From an uncultured Flavobacteriaceae bacterium (GTDB lineage: Bacteria; Bacteroidota; Bacteroidia; Flavobacteriales; Flavobacteriaceae), in NCBI GenBank assembly GCA_947494695.1, contig CANLWB010000008.1, positions 62,001 through 126,000 of the forward strand: DNA of 64,000 nt, in the 5' to 3' direction. Shown here in pieces: positions 38,071 to 46,556 of this stretch. The notes below the pieces were generated by a model. That model saw only the letters and a program-made list of their open reading frames with translations, was not told the origin of the DNA and did no database searches. Within the stretch, counting starts at the first letter, position 1, and the number at the start of each line of letters is the position of its first letter. Both the position numbers and the translations under genes were made by a program.

Positions 38071-38303
38071 CTATAGGGCAAAAATTATGTGTATAAACTT
38101 TAATTTTGAAGTTTTTATTTGTTCTGTAGTTAGTTTATTAACTTGATCGTTAACTTGGTCGTTGAATTCTGGATTAATTGGAATCTCTATTAAAAAATGA
38201 TTTCTATGTGGTCATTAGTGTCAAATCTAGGTTTTCCAGAACCATTATTTTTGAGAGCTTTACAATAGAGGGAATACCTATTCCTTAACTCCCTAATCAT
38301 TCG
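38071..38303 (-). pseudogene. C-terminal remnant of an AlbA_2/Schlafen-type ATP-binding protein
   Basis: On the minus strand, three frames together read RMIRELRNR, GIPSIVK, ALKNNGSGKPRFDTNDH, FLIEIPINPEFNDQVNDQVN and KLTTEQ. This is the familiar end of AlbA-domain/HATPase_4 helicase-like proteins (GIPSIIKALKNNGSPKPxFxT..YFLIEIPIHPEF). At least two frameshifts are present and the N-terminal part is absent. Clear debris of a lost accessory gene. Confidence 0.65.
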
Positions 38304-38729
38304 TATTTATACTATGAACCAGCTATTAAATATGCCAAACATACTGAAAATCGTAATCTACAAGCTATGGACTCCAAACACAGGTAGATTTACTAGATGT
38401 ATTTATCCACCAAAATCCATTTATCTACAATAGCTACATAAGTCTTTAGAAAAGAATATATTTAGTCTTTGCTGCGTCTTTTCCTATGCCACAAGGCTAA
38501 TTTCTAGAAGAGTAATAATCAATATGTTGTTAGTCGGATGGATACACATTTTATGTGCTTGATAAAATTTTTTGTCCTGAGTCTTGATCTGATTACTCAC
38601 AGTTTAAACTTTGCAAAAGACAAGAACTTAACAAGGGTAAATGTAATAAAAAACTAAATTAATAGATGTATTATTACTCTTGCTCTCTACATCACTTAAA
38701 ATACTTGTGTTGAACGCCTTTCTTTTAAA
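38304..38729. other. decayed accessory DNA upstream of IS-side of the Fic gene
   Basis: About 425 bp without a convincing gene. It contains the left copy of a 25-bp imperfect direct repeat that also lies on the other side of the Fic gene. Confidence 0.4.
38628..38652 (+). repeat. direct repeat flanking the Fic gene, left copy
   Basis: Begins TTAACAAGGGTAAATG. It agrees with 39954-39978 at 22 of 25 positions in the same orientation. The two copies bracket the Fic gene by about 80 and 185 bp. Confidence 0.5.
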
Positions 38730-39770
38730 TTAAAAATATGTCTTTACAGCAAACTCAAATTGATTAATAAAAATCTCTTTAAAGTTTGAAATATTGTTTT
38801 GTTCGTAGAATAATAACATTGCTTTTTTGTAATCAATTGAGTCAACTGTCCTAAAAGATAACGGGCAATAACCATAATTCAATAAAATCGCATTACTAAC
38901 AATTCTTGCCGTTCTTTTATTACCGTCCATAAATGGCTGGATATAAGAAATCAGAACCAAAGCGAGTAATGCTTTTTCAAATATGCTTTCTTTGTCGTTA
39001 ATCACATCGCAAGTATTCCTAAGTGCCTCTAAGATTTGAAATTCATTATCAAGTGGTTTATAATTCGTTCCCGAGATACCGACTCTCCTTTTTCTTAAAT
39101 TCCTTTCAACCTCCAATTCTTTTGTCAGAATGCTGTGAATATCCTCAATCTTCGGAACAGTTAATGGATTTAAATAATCATCATGTTCAATTATGAAATC
39201 AAGGGCATCTTTATGATTCAATAGCATTACAGCTTCTTCTTTAGTTTTGCCGGAAGCTGTTTCCTTTTCTTTTAATAGTCGTTCAGTTTCTAAAAGTGTA
39301 TAAGTATTTCCTTCTATCTGTGATGACTTCCAGCTTAAATCAATCGCCAATCTTTCTAATTCCTTTTTATATTCAAATTCTGATAGTCCGAATATGTTTT
39401 TTTTATACTCCTTATGCAATAACGCCAACTTATCCAATTCACTTTCAGTAAACGAATTATAATTCTTTAATAAAACTGTTATTACTTCTGAATTGAAATT
39501 TTCTATGATTTGTCGTTCATCAATTTCTTTTTCATAATACTTTTCAATATCTATTGGACGAATCAATTCATAAGCAGGTGATAAAAGATATTTTGTTCCT
39601 TTACCTTGCCCTTTTGTTAATAAATAATTGTCTAATATCAAGTTGGTTAGGGTCCGTTTTAATGTGGCATAGCTAAAAGATTCACTAATTCCATCAAAAA
39701 TCTCTTTAGATGAACATTGTCCTTTCGTTTTTACAAAATCAATTATCTGTTGTTTTCTATTATCAATCAT
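38730..39770 (-). CDS. Fic-family protein with N-terminal winged helix and inhibitory motif
   Basis: The 346-residue protein has an N-terminal winged-helix-like part (QQIIDFVKTKGQCSSKEIFDGISESFSYATLKRTLTNLILDNY), an inhibitory-type helix SSQIEGNTYTL (fits [S/T]xxxE[G/N], about residue 157), and the Fic core YIQPFMDGNKRTARIV. In canonical AMP transferases this motif starts with His (HPFxxGNGR); here it is Gln. The remaining GN(K)R residues are kept. The protein may therefore be inactive as an AMPylator, use another chemistry, or act as a regulator through its DNA-binding part. It is a lone gene in accessory DNA flanked by an imperfect direct repeat. Confidence 0.88.
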   Translation of the reverse strand: MIDNRKQQIIDFVKTKGQCSSKEIFDGISESFSYATLKRTLTNLILDNYLLTKGQGKGTKYLLSPAYELIRPIDIEKYYEKEIDERQIIENFNSEVITVLLKNYNSFTESELDKLALLHKEYKKNIFGLSEFEYKKELERLAIDLSWKSSQIEGNTYTLLETERLLKEKETASGKTKEEAVMLLNHKDALDFIIEHDDYLNPLTVPKIEDIHSILTKELEVERNLRKRRVGISGTNYKPLDNEFQILEALRNTCDVINDKESIFEKALLALVLISYIQPFMDGNKRTARIVSNAILLNYGYCPLSFRTVDSIDYKKAMLLFYEQNNISNFKEIFINQFEFAVKTYF

Positions 39771-40230
39771 TTTTCACTTTTAAGCTCATAAAGATACTGC
39801 TTTGAGCTCATTAGTTAATGTGTTTTGAGCTTTATTTTTTGCTTAAATGAGCTACAACGATAGTTTTAGGTGGTAATAATGGTAAGTTATTATAAGGTGT
39901 ATTTCTATTAAATTTTGCCTTTTTAAACAAAGGGAATTATTGCTTATGCTATTTTAACAAGGATAAATATAGTAAAAATTTACCTACGTTTAAATGATTG
40001 GGGTAACCACTACTCTTGTAATATAAAAGTGTTTTAATTATGTGGTCTATTCCATTTTATAGTTCTTTTCCCTAAGATTCAACAAGTCCGGTTCAAAAAA
40101 AGGTTCTAAGATGAATTGTAAAATTATTTTTGATCTAAACACGTAAAAAATCTTTTTAATTCAAGACTAAGAAATAAAAGGTATTTTGGGCAGATTTCAA
40201 TTAAACCCAATAATTTAAACTCCCTAAATA
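39771..40230. other. intergenic region between Fic and recombinase genes
   Basis: About 460 bp, very AT-rich, between divergent genes. It holds the right copy of the Fic-flanking direct repeat (39954-39978). No gene or clear promoter box is visible. Confidence 0.4.
39954..39978 (+). repeat. direct repeat flanking the Fic gene, right copy
   Basis: Begins TTAACAAGGATAAATA. It is 22 of 25 identical to 38628-38652. Confidence 0.5.
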
Positions 40231-41145
40231 ATGAAAGATCACATTTTGACCTTTATTTTCCATTGCAAAATAGAAAAGAAATTAAGTGAAAAAACAATCA
40301 AAGCTTATGAAACAGATTTAAAACAGTTTGAAAATTTTATTGACATTGAGGACACTAAAGATATCGGTAAAGAGGAGCTAAAGTCTTACTTTTTGTACTT
40401 GTCTAAATTCGCAAGGAAGACGATTAAACGAAAAATAGCTACATTAAAAACCTTTTTTTCTTATTTGGAATTTGAAGAAATTATAGAAAATAACCCTTTT
40501 AGAAAAGTAAGGATAAAAATCAAAAATGATTTGATATTGCCTAAAATTTTATCTGTTAAAGAAATAGAGCAGATTTTAAAAATCCTTTATGAAGCAAAAA
40601 ATAGGATTTCTGATACCAAATCATATACTTACAAAGAAATTGTTAGAAATATAGCTGTTGTAGAGCTTTTATTTGCCTCAGGTATTAGGGTATCTGAATT
40701 GTGTACACTAAAAAGATCGAATGTTGCTCATGATTTTTCTTTAATTAAAATACAGGGTAAAGGAAATAAGGAGCGGACTATTCCCATAACTAATAAAGCA
40801 ACTCGAAATGCATTGAGAGCTAATTATAATAATTTCGAACAATCCATTATAAAACAATCCTATCTATTTATTAATCGTTTTGGTAATCCATTATCAGAAC
40901 AATCCGTAAGGTTATTAGTTAAAAAAATAGCACAGAAAGCACAAATTAAACGTAATATTACCCCTCATGTATTTAGGCATTCTTTTGCTACTTTGTTGTT
41001 AGAAGAGGACGCAGATATAAGGTATATTCAGCATTTATTGGGACACAGTTCAATAATGGTGACACAAATATATACTCATGTAAATGAAAGCAAAAAGACT
41101 AAACTCCTTACTTTAAAGAATCCACGAAATTTGATATCGATTTAA
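40231..41145 (+). CDS. XerC/D-like tyrosine recombinase, candidate invertase of the adjacent cassette
   Basis: The 304-residue protein has an N-terminal SAM-like domain (KLSEKTIKAYETDLKQFENFI, KRKIATLKTFFSYLEFEEIIENNPF) and a complete catalytic domain: Arg in LLFASGIRVSELCTL, Lys in IQGKGNKERTIPIT, HxxR in HVFRHSFATLLLE, His in HLLGHSS and Tyr in VTQIYTHV. All active-site residues are present. Its stop lies 15 bp before a perfect 25-bp inverted repeat that recurs 3.9 kb away. That position is typical of recombinases that invert neighbouring DNA. Host Xer duty is less likely because of the accessory context. Confidence 0.92.
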   Translation: MKDHILTFIFHCKIEKKLSEKTIKAYETDLKQFENFIDIEDTKDIGKEELKSYFLYLSKFARKTIKRKIATLKTFFSYLEFEEIIENNPFRKVRIKIKNDLILPKILSVKEIEQILKILYEAKNRISDTKSYTYKEIVRNIAVVELLFASGIRVSELCTLKRSNVAHDFSLIKIQGKGNKERTIPITNKATRNALRANYNNFEQSIIKQSYLFINRFGNPLSEQSVRLLVKKIAQKAQIKRNITPHVFRHSFATLLLEEDADIRYIQHLLGHSSIMVTQIYTHVNESKKTKLLTLKNPRNLISI

Positions 41146-41160
41146 ATAATAATTAGAATC

Positions 41161-41185
41161 CGAATAACGGATAACTATTTATTAT
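41161..41185 (+). repeat. 25-bp inverted repeat, left copy (IR-L)
   Basis: Starts CGAATAACGG and ends TTTATTAT. The last two bases are the A and T of the ATG of the ATP-grasp/radical-SAM gene. It is perfectly complementary to 45047-45071. Sequence outside the 25 bp is not shared except for scattered bases, so the repeat has sharp edges. It contains ATAAC twice in tandem. Confidence 0.9.
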
Positions 41186-43550
41186 GTTTCAAAGAACTCT
41201 TTTCTGGGTTGGCCCCAGAAGATCTGATTTAGATCACGTAGAACATCTATTTTCTGGAGCGATAGTAATAATGGGGCAAGAAGAATCCTCAACAAATTTT
41301 ATATGTCGTTCTTTTGAGCATTATGCAAATAAAAGAGTTAATCACAATGATGGACAAAACTTTCCTGCAATTGACACCTTCTTTTGCGACCAAATAATTA
41401 ATATAATAAAAAACTACCAAAGCCCTAAATTCATGGCTTACGGGAGAGTTCCTAGAGGTCTGACACAAGAATTAAAGAGTTATTTTATAGGGCAAAATCA
41501 CTCATTAATTCTGTCAATGCTTGAAGACAAAATGCGCATGCGTAGTTTGCTTTCCAAATATATAAATGTACTCCCTTTTACAATCAATTTCTTTCATGAA
41601 ATTACACTTGCATCATTGAAAGATATGTTTCCCAATAATGATCAATTCATACTTCAAGAAGCAATTGGCTCATCTGGAGGAAATGGAACCCATATTCTTT
41701 CAGAGCATTCAGAAAATATTGTTCTAAAGAAGATCAAATCAAAAGATTTAATTGTATCTCCATATTTCAAAAAATCAATAAGTGTCAATCAACATTTAGT
41801 TGTTTTTCAAGATAATTCTTTAATATTTCCTCCTTCTATTCAAATAATACAACCCCATCTAGAAAAGTTAATTTTTTTTGGGAGTGATTATAGCTCTGCA
41901 AAATTGCTTAAAAGTCAAATAAGAAATAAAATATATGAAAGTACTAAAAAAATAGCAGAAATACTTCAACAATGTAATTACAGAGGAGTCGCAGGAATTG
42001 ATTATTTAATTGATGAGAACGAAAATTTGATGTTTATCGAAATTAATTCCAGATTTCAAGCATCAAGTTTTTTATTAAACCGAGAACTAATTTCAACTTA
42101 TAATATAACCTTACAGGAATTACATCTGAAAGCATTTAAAATCAAATCTCCAGAAACAGAATTTATAATCAACATGGAAACAAGTTTCATAAATGTTATA
42201 TCATCTGATAAAAAGACCTCTAAGGTTAAAAACGGTATTAGAAATAACTTGAATCTTGAAACAAATGATTTTGACTTGAATAATGAAAAAATTGATCAGA
42301 CTTATGAGGTGATCAATTCTGCAAATGATATAGAAATAGAAGCTGGAGGAACTGGTTATTCTTGTATATTTAAATTTCCGATAATGGGAAAGACGATTGA
42401 AGGGCACTTTCGATTACAGCCGAATTTATTGAGATTATCTAATTGTTTTGAAAATCGACAAAATAATATAACCCTTTCTCCCATATCTAAAGCAAAATTT
42501 GAGCTATTGACATTAGGAGTCCAATTAAGTTCGGATGCAATAAACTACATGAATAAATCTATTGAATTAAAAATGAGATACGCAATAGGCTATGCAATAG
42601 ATATTAAAATAACAGATAAAGTTTATGTAAACGCTCCTGTAAAGAGCCGCTTTTCAAACTTAAGTCCTTATATACTTGATCACAATAATAAGGAGGGCTT
42701 TACTATTTGGAAAGATAACTCAAAAATTTTTAGTGTAGATGTTTCTCTAACGCATCCATTAGCAATGAGAAAGACTAATAATGGGGTTCCATATAATCAT
42801 ATGGGACAAATGATTAATGATAGACTTCGCATATCTCCTTTTCCTACATGTAAATACAACAAAAAAAACAAATTAGCTTGTAAATTTTGTGACATTGGAT
42901 ACGCTGATATTGAATCTAAATATAGATTAGAAGATATTTGTGAAATGATAGATACCTATCTCAGTGAAGATGTTCAGTTAAGACATTTTTTAATTGGAGG
43001 AGGGACTGCTGGGAAAGCGGGGTGGAAGTTAATTCTAAAAATCGCAAAGCATATACGTTTACGCTGTAATTTAGATATTTATTTAATGGTTACACCACCA
43101 GAGGATTTGTCATTGCTATATGAGTTAAAAGAAGCTGGTATAACTCAAGTTGGTTTTAATCTTGAATTTTTTGATCGAAAACTTGCTGCTCAAATTATGC
43201 CAGGAAAAGGAATGATACCTTTTGAACAATATGAACAGGCATTTAAGTATGCGACTTCAATTTGGGGTAATAAAGGAGCTGTAAGAAGCATTCTTATAGC
43301 TGGTATCGAACCTTATAAAAATACTTTAAATGGAATTCAGTATCTAGCAAAACTTGGAGTTATGCCTATTCTGTCGTCGTTTCGATCTACACCTAATACA
43401 GAAATGGAATTCTTTTATTCTCCGTCACCAGATGAAATCACATGGCTTTGGAAAAAAGGTCAAGAGATCACAGAAAAATACAATTTGATTTTGGGACCAG
43501 AATGTATTTATTGTCAAAATAATACAATTAGTTTACCTGGTTCATTCTAA
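41184..43550 (+). CDS. ATP-grasp / radical SAM fusion protein
   Basis: The 788-residue protein has an N-terminal pre-ATP-grasp region (FWVGPRRSDLDHVEHLFSGAIV) and an ATP-grasp domain with FILQEAIGSSGGNGTHIL and the metal-binding GVAGIDYLIDENENLMFIEINSRFQ. A middle part of about 200 residues is not recognised. A radical SAM half has C556, C566 and C569 (C-x9-C-x2-C instead of Cx3Cx2C), GGGTAGKAGWKLI (SAM GGE-like position) and GFNLEFFD. Another Cys pair (C774, C777) lies at the C-terminus. ATP-grasp enzymes make amide-type bonds and radical SAM enzymes do radical chemistry on the same or linked substrates, so a two-step modification enzyme is likely. Substrate unknown. The ATG overlaps the left inverted repeat. 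Confidence 0.8.
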   Translation: MFQRTLFWVGPRRSDLDHVEHLFSGAIVIMGQEESSTNFICRSFEHYANKRVNHNDGQNFPAIDTFFCDQIINIIKNYQSPKFMAYGRVPRGLTQELKSYFIGQNHSLILSMLEDKMRMRSLLSKYINVLPFTINFFHEITLASLKDMFPNNDQFILQEAIGSSGGNGTHILSEHSENIVLKKIKSKDLIVSPYFKKSISVNQHLVVFQDNSLIFPPSIQIIQPHLEKLIFFGSDYSSAKLLKSQIRNKIYESTKKIAEILQQCNYRGVAGIDYLIDENENLMFIEINSRFQASSFLLNRELISTYNITLQELHLKAFKIKSPETEFIINMETSFINVISSDKKTSKVKNGIRNNLNLETNDFDLNNEKIDQTYEVINSANDIEIEAGGTGYSCIFKFPIMGKTIEGHFRLQPNLLRLSNCFENRQNNITLSPISKAKFELLTLGVQLSSDAINYMNKSIELKMRYAIGYAIDIKITDKVYVNAPVKSRFSNLSPYILDHNNKEGFTIWKDNSKIFSVDVSLTHPLAMRKTNNGVPYNHMGQMINDRLRISPFPTCKYNKKNKLACKFCDIGYADIESKYRLEDICEMIDTYLSEDVQLRHFLIGGGTAGKAGWKLILKIAKHIRLRCNLDIYLMVTPPEDLSLLYELKEAGITQVGFNLEFFDRKLAAQIMPGKGMIPFEQYEQAFKYATSIWGNKGAVRSILIAGIEPYKNTLNGIQYLAKLGVMPILSSFRSTPNTEMEFFYSPSPDEITWLWKKGQEITEKYNLILGPECIYCQNNTISLPGSF

Positions 43551-45046
43551 CCTTTCCCTTTCTTTTTATGTATTATTTGCTTTTCCTTAGATAATTTTTT
43601 CTCTAATTTTAATTTGGTAATATGGACATTTAACAATTTAATTTCCTTTCTTAATTCTTTCATTTTTTTTTTAAGGCCACCTTGTTTCGTTTTATTCAAT
43701 TGAACTCTCAACTCAATAAGTTCTTTTAAAAATTTTGAACTTCCTTTTAACAAGTATCCAGTTGCCAACATGAAAGTTGTAACAGTTCCTTCAACTGAAG
43801 TTGCATACTCCATGATAATTTCAATAGGAGAATTTTTTCTTAAAGAGACATGGGTTATCGAACCTTCCAATTCAAGGTAGTCATTACACTGTTCCAGTGT
43901 CAAAAAAATATTGTTCGTACAAGTGAGAGCTTTTGAGATGTCTCCCCCAATCACAAACTTCGCTCGTCCCCAATCACCTTGTTTTTTGTTTAAGTAAAGG
44001 TCTATTTCTCCTGCATGTAAAGCATAATTGTTTCTAAAAATAGGATTATCTTCATTATTTTTCCTTAGTGACTCGACTAGTTCATAAAGATTTTGTAATT
44101 GAGAACTTTCATATATATTCGAGACACTAACTAACTTACTTAAATATTTTATTTCTCGAAACTTGTTTCGCTCGAAGGCTAAAAAAAAACCTAATCTGAT
44201 GGCTGCGTCAAAATCATCAGCTCTATTTAAAGATAGGTATAAATTTGCCAATGGAAAGTATGAACTAAACTTAATAAAGTAAGTTTCCATACTAGAAAGC
44301 AACTCTCTATACTCATATTTACTGATACTTTTTCCTTGTTTAGAGGCCTTATCACTAGTCACTTCTAAACCGTGTGAAGTGAAGTAATTTGAAAATCCCC
44401 CAAAAGTATATGGTAATTGCATTATTGGAACTTTCACGTTGTCAAACATAGCATCAACAAAGTCAACGTATTCAATGTTCACTCTTCCTAAATCAATTTT
44501 ATACAAAGTCGCATATCGGAATATAGCTCCTTCTAAAGTACAAGACTTTATAGTACATGAACTTAAACTAGCACTTTCGAATAAACAATTACTAAGGCTT
44601 GTACTTTCGAAAAAAGTATTATTAAAAATACATCGGCTGAAATTTGCTCCTCCTAAATTAGCTCCGACAAATGTCGTTCCATCATTTTTATCACTGGAAG
44701 TGAAAGCAGAAGATTCAAAATCGGCAAATTGAAAATTTGAACCATTAAAGTTACAGTCAATAAATTTGCAACTTGAAAATTCCGAACCTGTACCCGCTGC
44801 TTTCTTAAAGCTACAATTAACAAAAGTTACATTACTAAGAGCTACACGTTTTAAACTATGACTTTCGAAGCTTTTATTTTCAAATATTGCGTCTGAAGCT
44901 ATGCTTTCAGTAAATAATGCTCCATCATTACCGAAATCTTCAAGATGTAACATAAGATCTTTTTTTGCCTTTTCCCAAGACTCATTAGTAATTTCAGGAA
45001 TTGAACTTGTAGGCCTGATAGGCAAATTACTTTCTTCTGAAACCAT
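43547..45046 (-). CDS. pentapeptide-repeat protein with C-terminal coiled coil
   Basis: The 499-residue protein has roughly residues 40-190 made of five-residue beta-helix repeats with F or L at the centre (SNVTFVNCSFKKAAG, SSCKFIDCNFNGSNFQFADF, GANLGGANFSRCIFNNTFFE, ASLSSCTIKSCTLEGAIF). A helical middle part of unknown fold follows, then a hydrophobic stretch (TTFMLATGYLL) and a Lys-rich coiled coil at the end. The repeats give a rod-like quadrilateral helix often used for binding. No enzyme motif is visible. The start lies immediately inside the right inverted repeat, and the stop overlaps that of the ATP-grasp/radical-SAM gene. Confidence 0.85.
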   Translation of the reverse strand: MVSEESNLPIRPTSSIPEITNESWEKAKKDLMLHLEDFGNDGALFTESIASDAIFENKSFESHSLKRVALSNVTFVNCSFKKAAGTGSEFSSCKFIDCNFNGSNFQFADFESSAFTSSDKNDGTTFVGANLGGANFSRCIFNNTFFESTSLSNCLFESASLSSCTIKSCTLEGAIFRYATLYKIDLGRVNIEYVDFVDAMFDNVKVPIMQLPYTFGGFSNYFTSHGLEVTSDKASKQGKSISKYEYRELLSSMETYFIKFSSYFPLANLYLSLNRADDFDAAIRLGFFLAFERNKFREIKYLSKLVSVSNIYESSQLQNLYELVESLRKNNEDNPIFRNNYALHAGEIDLYLNKKQGDWGRAKFVIGGDISKALTCTNNIFLTLEQCNDYLELEGSITHVSLRKNSPIEIIMEYATSVEGTVTTFMLATGYLLKGSSKFLKELIELRVQLNKTKQGGLKKKMKELRKEIKLLNVHITKLKLEKKLSKEKQIIHKKKGKG

Positions 45047-45071
45047 ATAATAAATAGTTATCCGTTATTCG
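45047..45071 (-). repeat. 25-bp inverted repeat, right copy (IR-R)
   Basis: Read on the minus strand it is identical to IR-L for all 25 bases and is followed directly by the ATG of the pentapeptide-repeat gene. Confidence 0.9.
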
Positions 45072-45821
45072 AAATTTCACATAAGATATCCTTATGCAGA
45101 AATTCCATTAAAAATTTAAGATTAGAGTAATTAATTAAAAAGGGAGTCCGTAAATATATACTTTTTTTGTATTTAGATACCTGATTCTTGTTTCTTTTTT
45201 ATTTAAATTCAATTTCTTAACCTAAGTATCCAAATTATGCATTTACCTTATTTACAAATCGGCTGTATCCTGGTAACTTCGTTATGTTACTTTAGTTTCA
45301 ATAGTTATTAATTGTTGAGTTTAGTTTTAACATTGCAAAATTTGATAAAAAGACTTACATCTGTCAGAAGCTTTTGAGCAAGACTAAACCCTTCGCAATT
45401 GCTTTTATTTTTGCCTAAGCAAAGGCTAATGAGCTTAGGAGAAGTGATAATTAAAACAAAGAATTATAAGGGTATTGATTAATCCTTATAGTTTATTTAT
45501 TGGTAACAATATTACTACTAATAGAAAAAGGGGGGTAAACTCTTAACCAGCTCTAACCTAAATTAATCTTAAAACCATTCCTGTTCCCTTAGACTATTTT
45601 TAAATTAACATAGACCTTAAATGAACTCACCAATATTCAATTACAATCAAAACGATTCAATTTCTTTTTATTTGAGAGATTCGCATAATTTCAGATTAAA
45701 CCGTTGTGAATTATAGGAATTTTTTAATCATTTTAGTGATTAAGTGATTTTTTAAAAATTTTCATACCTCTTTTTTAGTTTCCCTTCGTTATTATTATAT
45801 ACAATTACTATTAATGATTTT
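45072..45821. other. non-coding region right of the invertible cassette
   Basis: About 750 bp with no convincing gene on either strand. It lies between the right inverted repeat and a sigma-factor gene, and must hold the promoter of one or both neighbours. I see no clear TAnnTTTG element facing the cassette. Confidence 0.4.
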
Positions 45822-46556
45822 ATGGAAAATTCTAATGATATTAAATCTCTTTTAGAGGAGATTGCAGTTTCGGTATTGAAAGATAAAATAGGGAATTATG
45901 ATATCCTTACTGAAGAAGATAAAAAGGATATACTCTTTTGTGTTACCGACCCAGTCCAAATTATGGAATATTTAGAGTTTGAAAATAAATTAAATAAACA
46001 AAGAGCCTGGAAGAAGATCATGTTTGACAGGAAGAAGATCATATTTGAAAAGGTTTTCGACCGTTTAAATAACCCATTATGTCTTTTTGCTTATAAATAT
46101 GTGAATGATTTTAAGACCTCAGAAGACATCGTACAAAATGTTTTTATAAAAGTTTGGGAGGATGATACCATTTCTTTTCATGATATGAAAAAGGTTGATG
46201 GGTTGTTTTATACAATCGTAAAAAATAAATCACTTGATTTTTTAAGAAGTAAATACGCAAAAGATGTTCAAGCCTACCCTATTGAAAATTTAGAAATATT
46301 TCAAACAGAAAAATACAACCTAAAAGAGACTTTTATTGTTGATACTTCAACTATTATTCATAATGCAATCAATTCATTACCGAATAAATGTGGTTATGTT
46401 ATGAAATTGAGCCTTAAAGGTTACTCTAATAAAGAAATAGCGAGTGAAATGCAACTATCCGTTCAAACTGTCAAAGTGCATAAAAAAAACGCCTATAAAA
46501 AACTTCGAAAAATTTTTGGTCAAAAAACTAAATTCTGGTTAAATTCTGAATCTTAG
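45822..46556 (+). CDS. ECF sigma factor with N-terminal extension
   Basis: The 244-residue protein has sigma region 2 (NPLCLFAYKYVNDFKTSEDIVQNVFIKVWED, FYTIVKNKSLDFLRSKYAKD) and region 4 (INSLPNKCGYVMKLSLKGYSNKEIASEMQLSVQTVKVHKKNAYKKLRKIF), the FecI-like pattern of Bacteroidota. About 75 residues precede region 2, which is unusual; this part includes a short repeated block (KKIMFD.KKIIFE). No anti-sigma or SusC/D gene is adjacent. It is paralogous to the sigma gene at 48600. Confidence 0.88.
   Translation: MENSNDIKSLLEEIAVSVLKDKIGNYDILTEEDKKDILFCVTDPVQIMEYLEFENKLNKQRAWKKIMFDRKKIIFEKVFDRLNNPLCLFAYKYVNDFKTSEDIVQNVFIKVWEDDTISFHDMKKVDGLFYTIVKNKSLDFLRSKYAKDVQAYPIENLEIFQTEKYNLKETFIVDTSTIIHNAINSLPNKCGYVMKLSLKGYSNKEIASEMQLSVQTVKVHKKNAYKKLRKIFGQKTKFWLNSES

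Larger units (their letters stand above)
41161..45071. other. candidate invertible two-gene cassette
   Basis: Two genes point toward each other, overlap by 4 bp at their stops (43547-43550) and begin immediately inside perfect 25-bp inverted repeats, so the segment contains only two complete ORFs and the repeats. An intact tyrosine recombinase ends 15 bp outside the left repeat. Exchange between the repeats would invert 3.9 kb. It would leave both ORFs intact and put the other one behind the recombinase gene. I infer a two-state switch; no alternative orientation can be seen in one sequence. Confidence 0.6.

Noticed and set aside
45072-45821. A third copy of the 25-bp cassette repeat (shufflon-like array)
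   Set aside because: Only partial matches such as AATAGTTATTAATT were seen; there are exactly two good copies.
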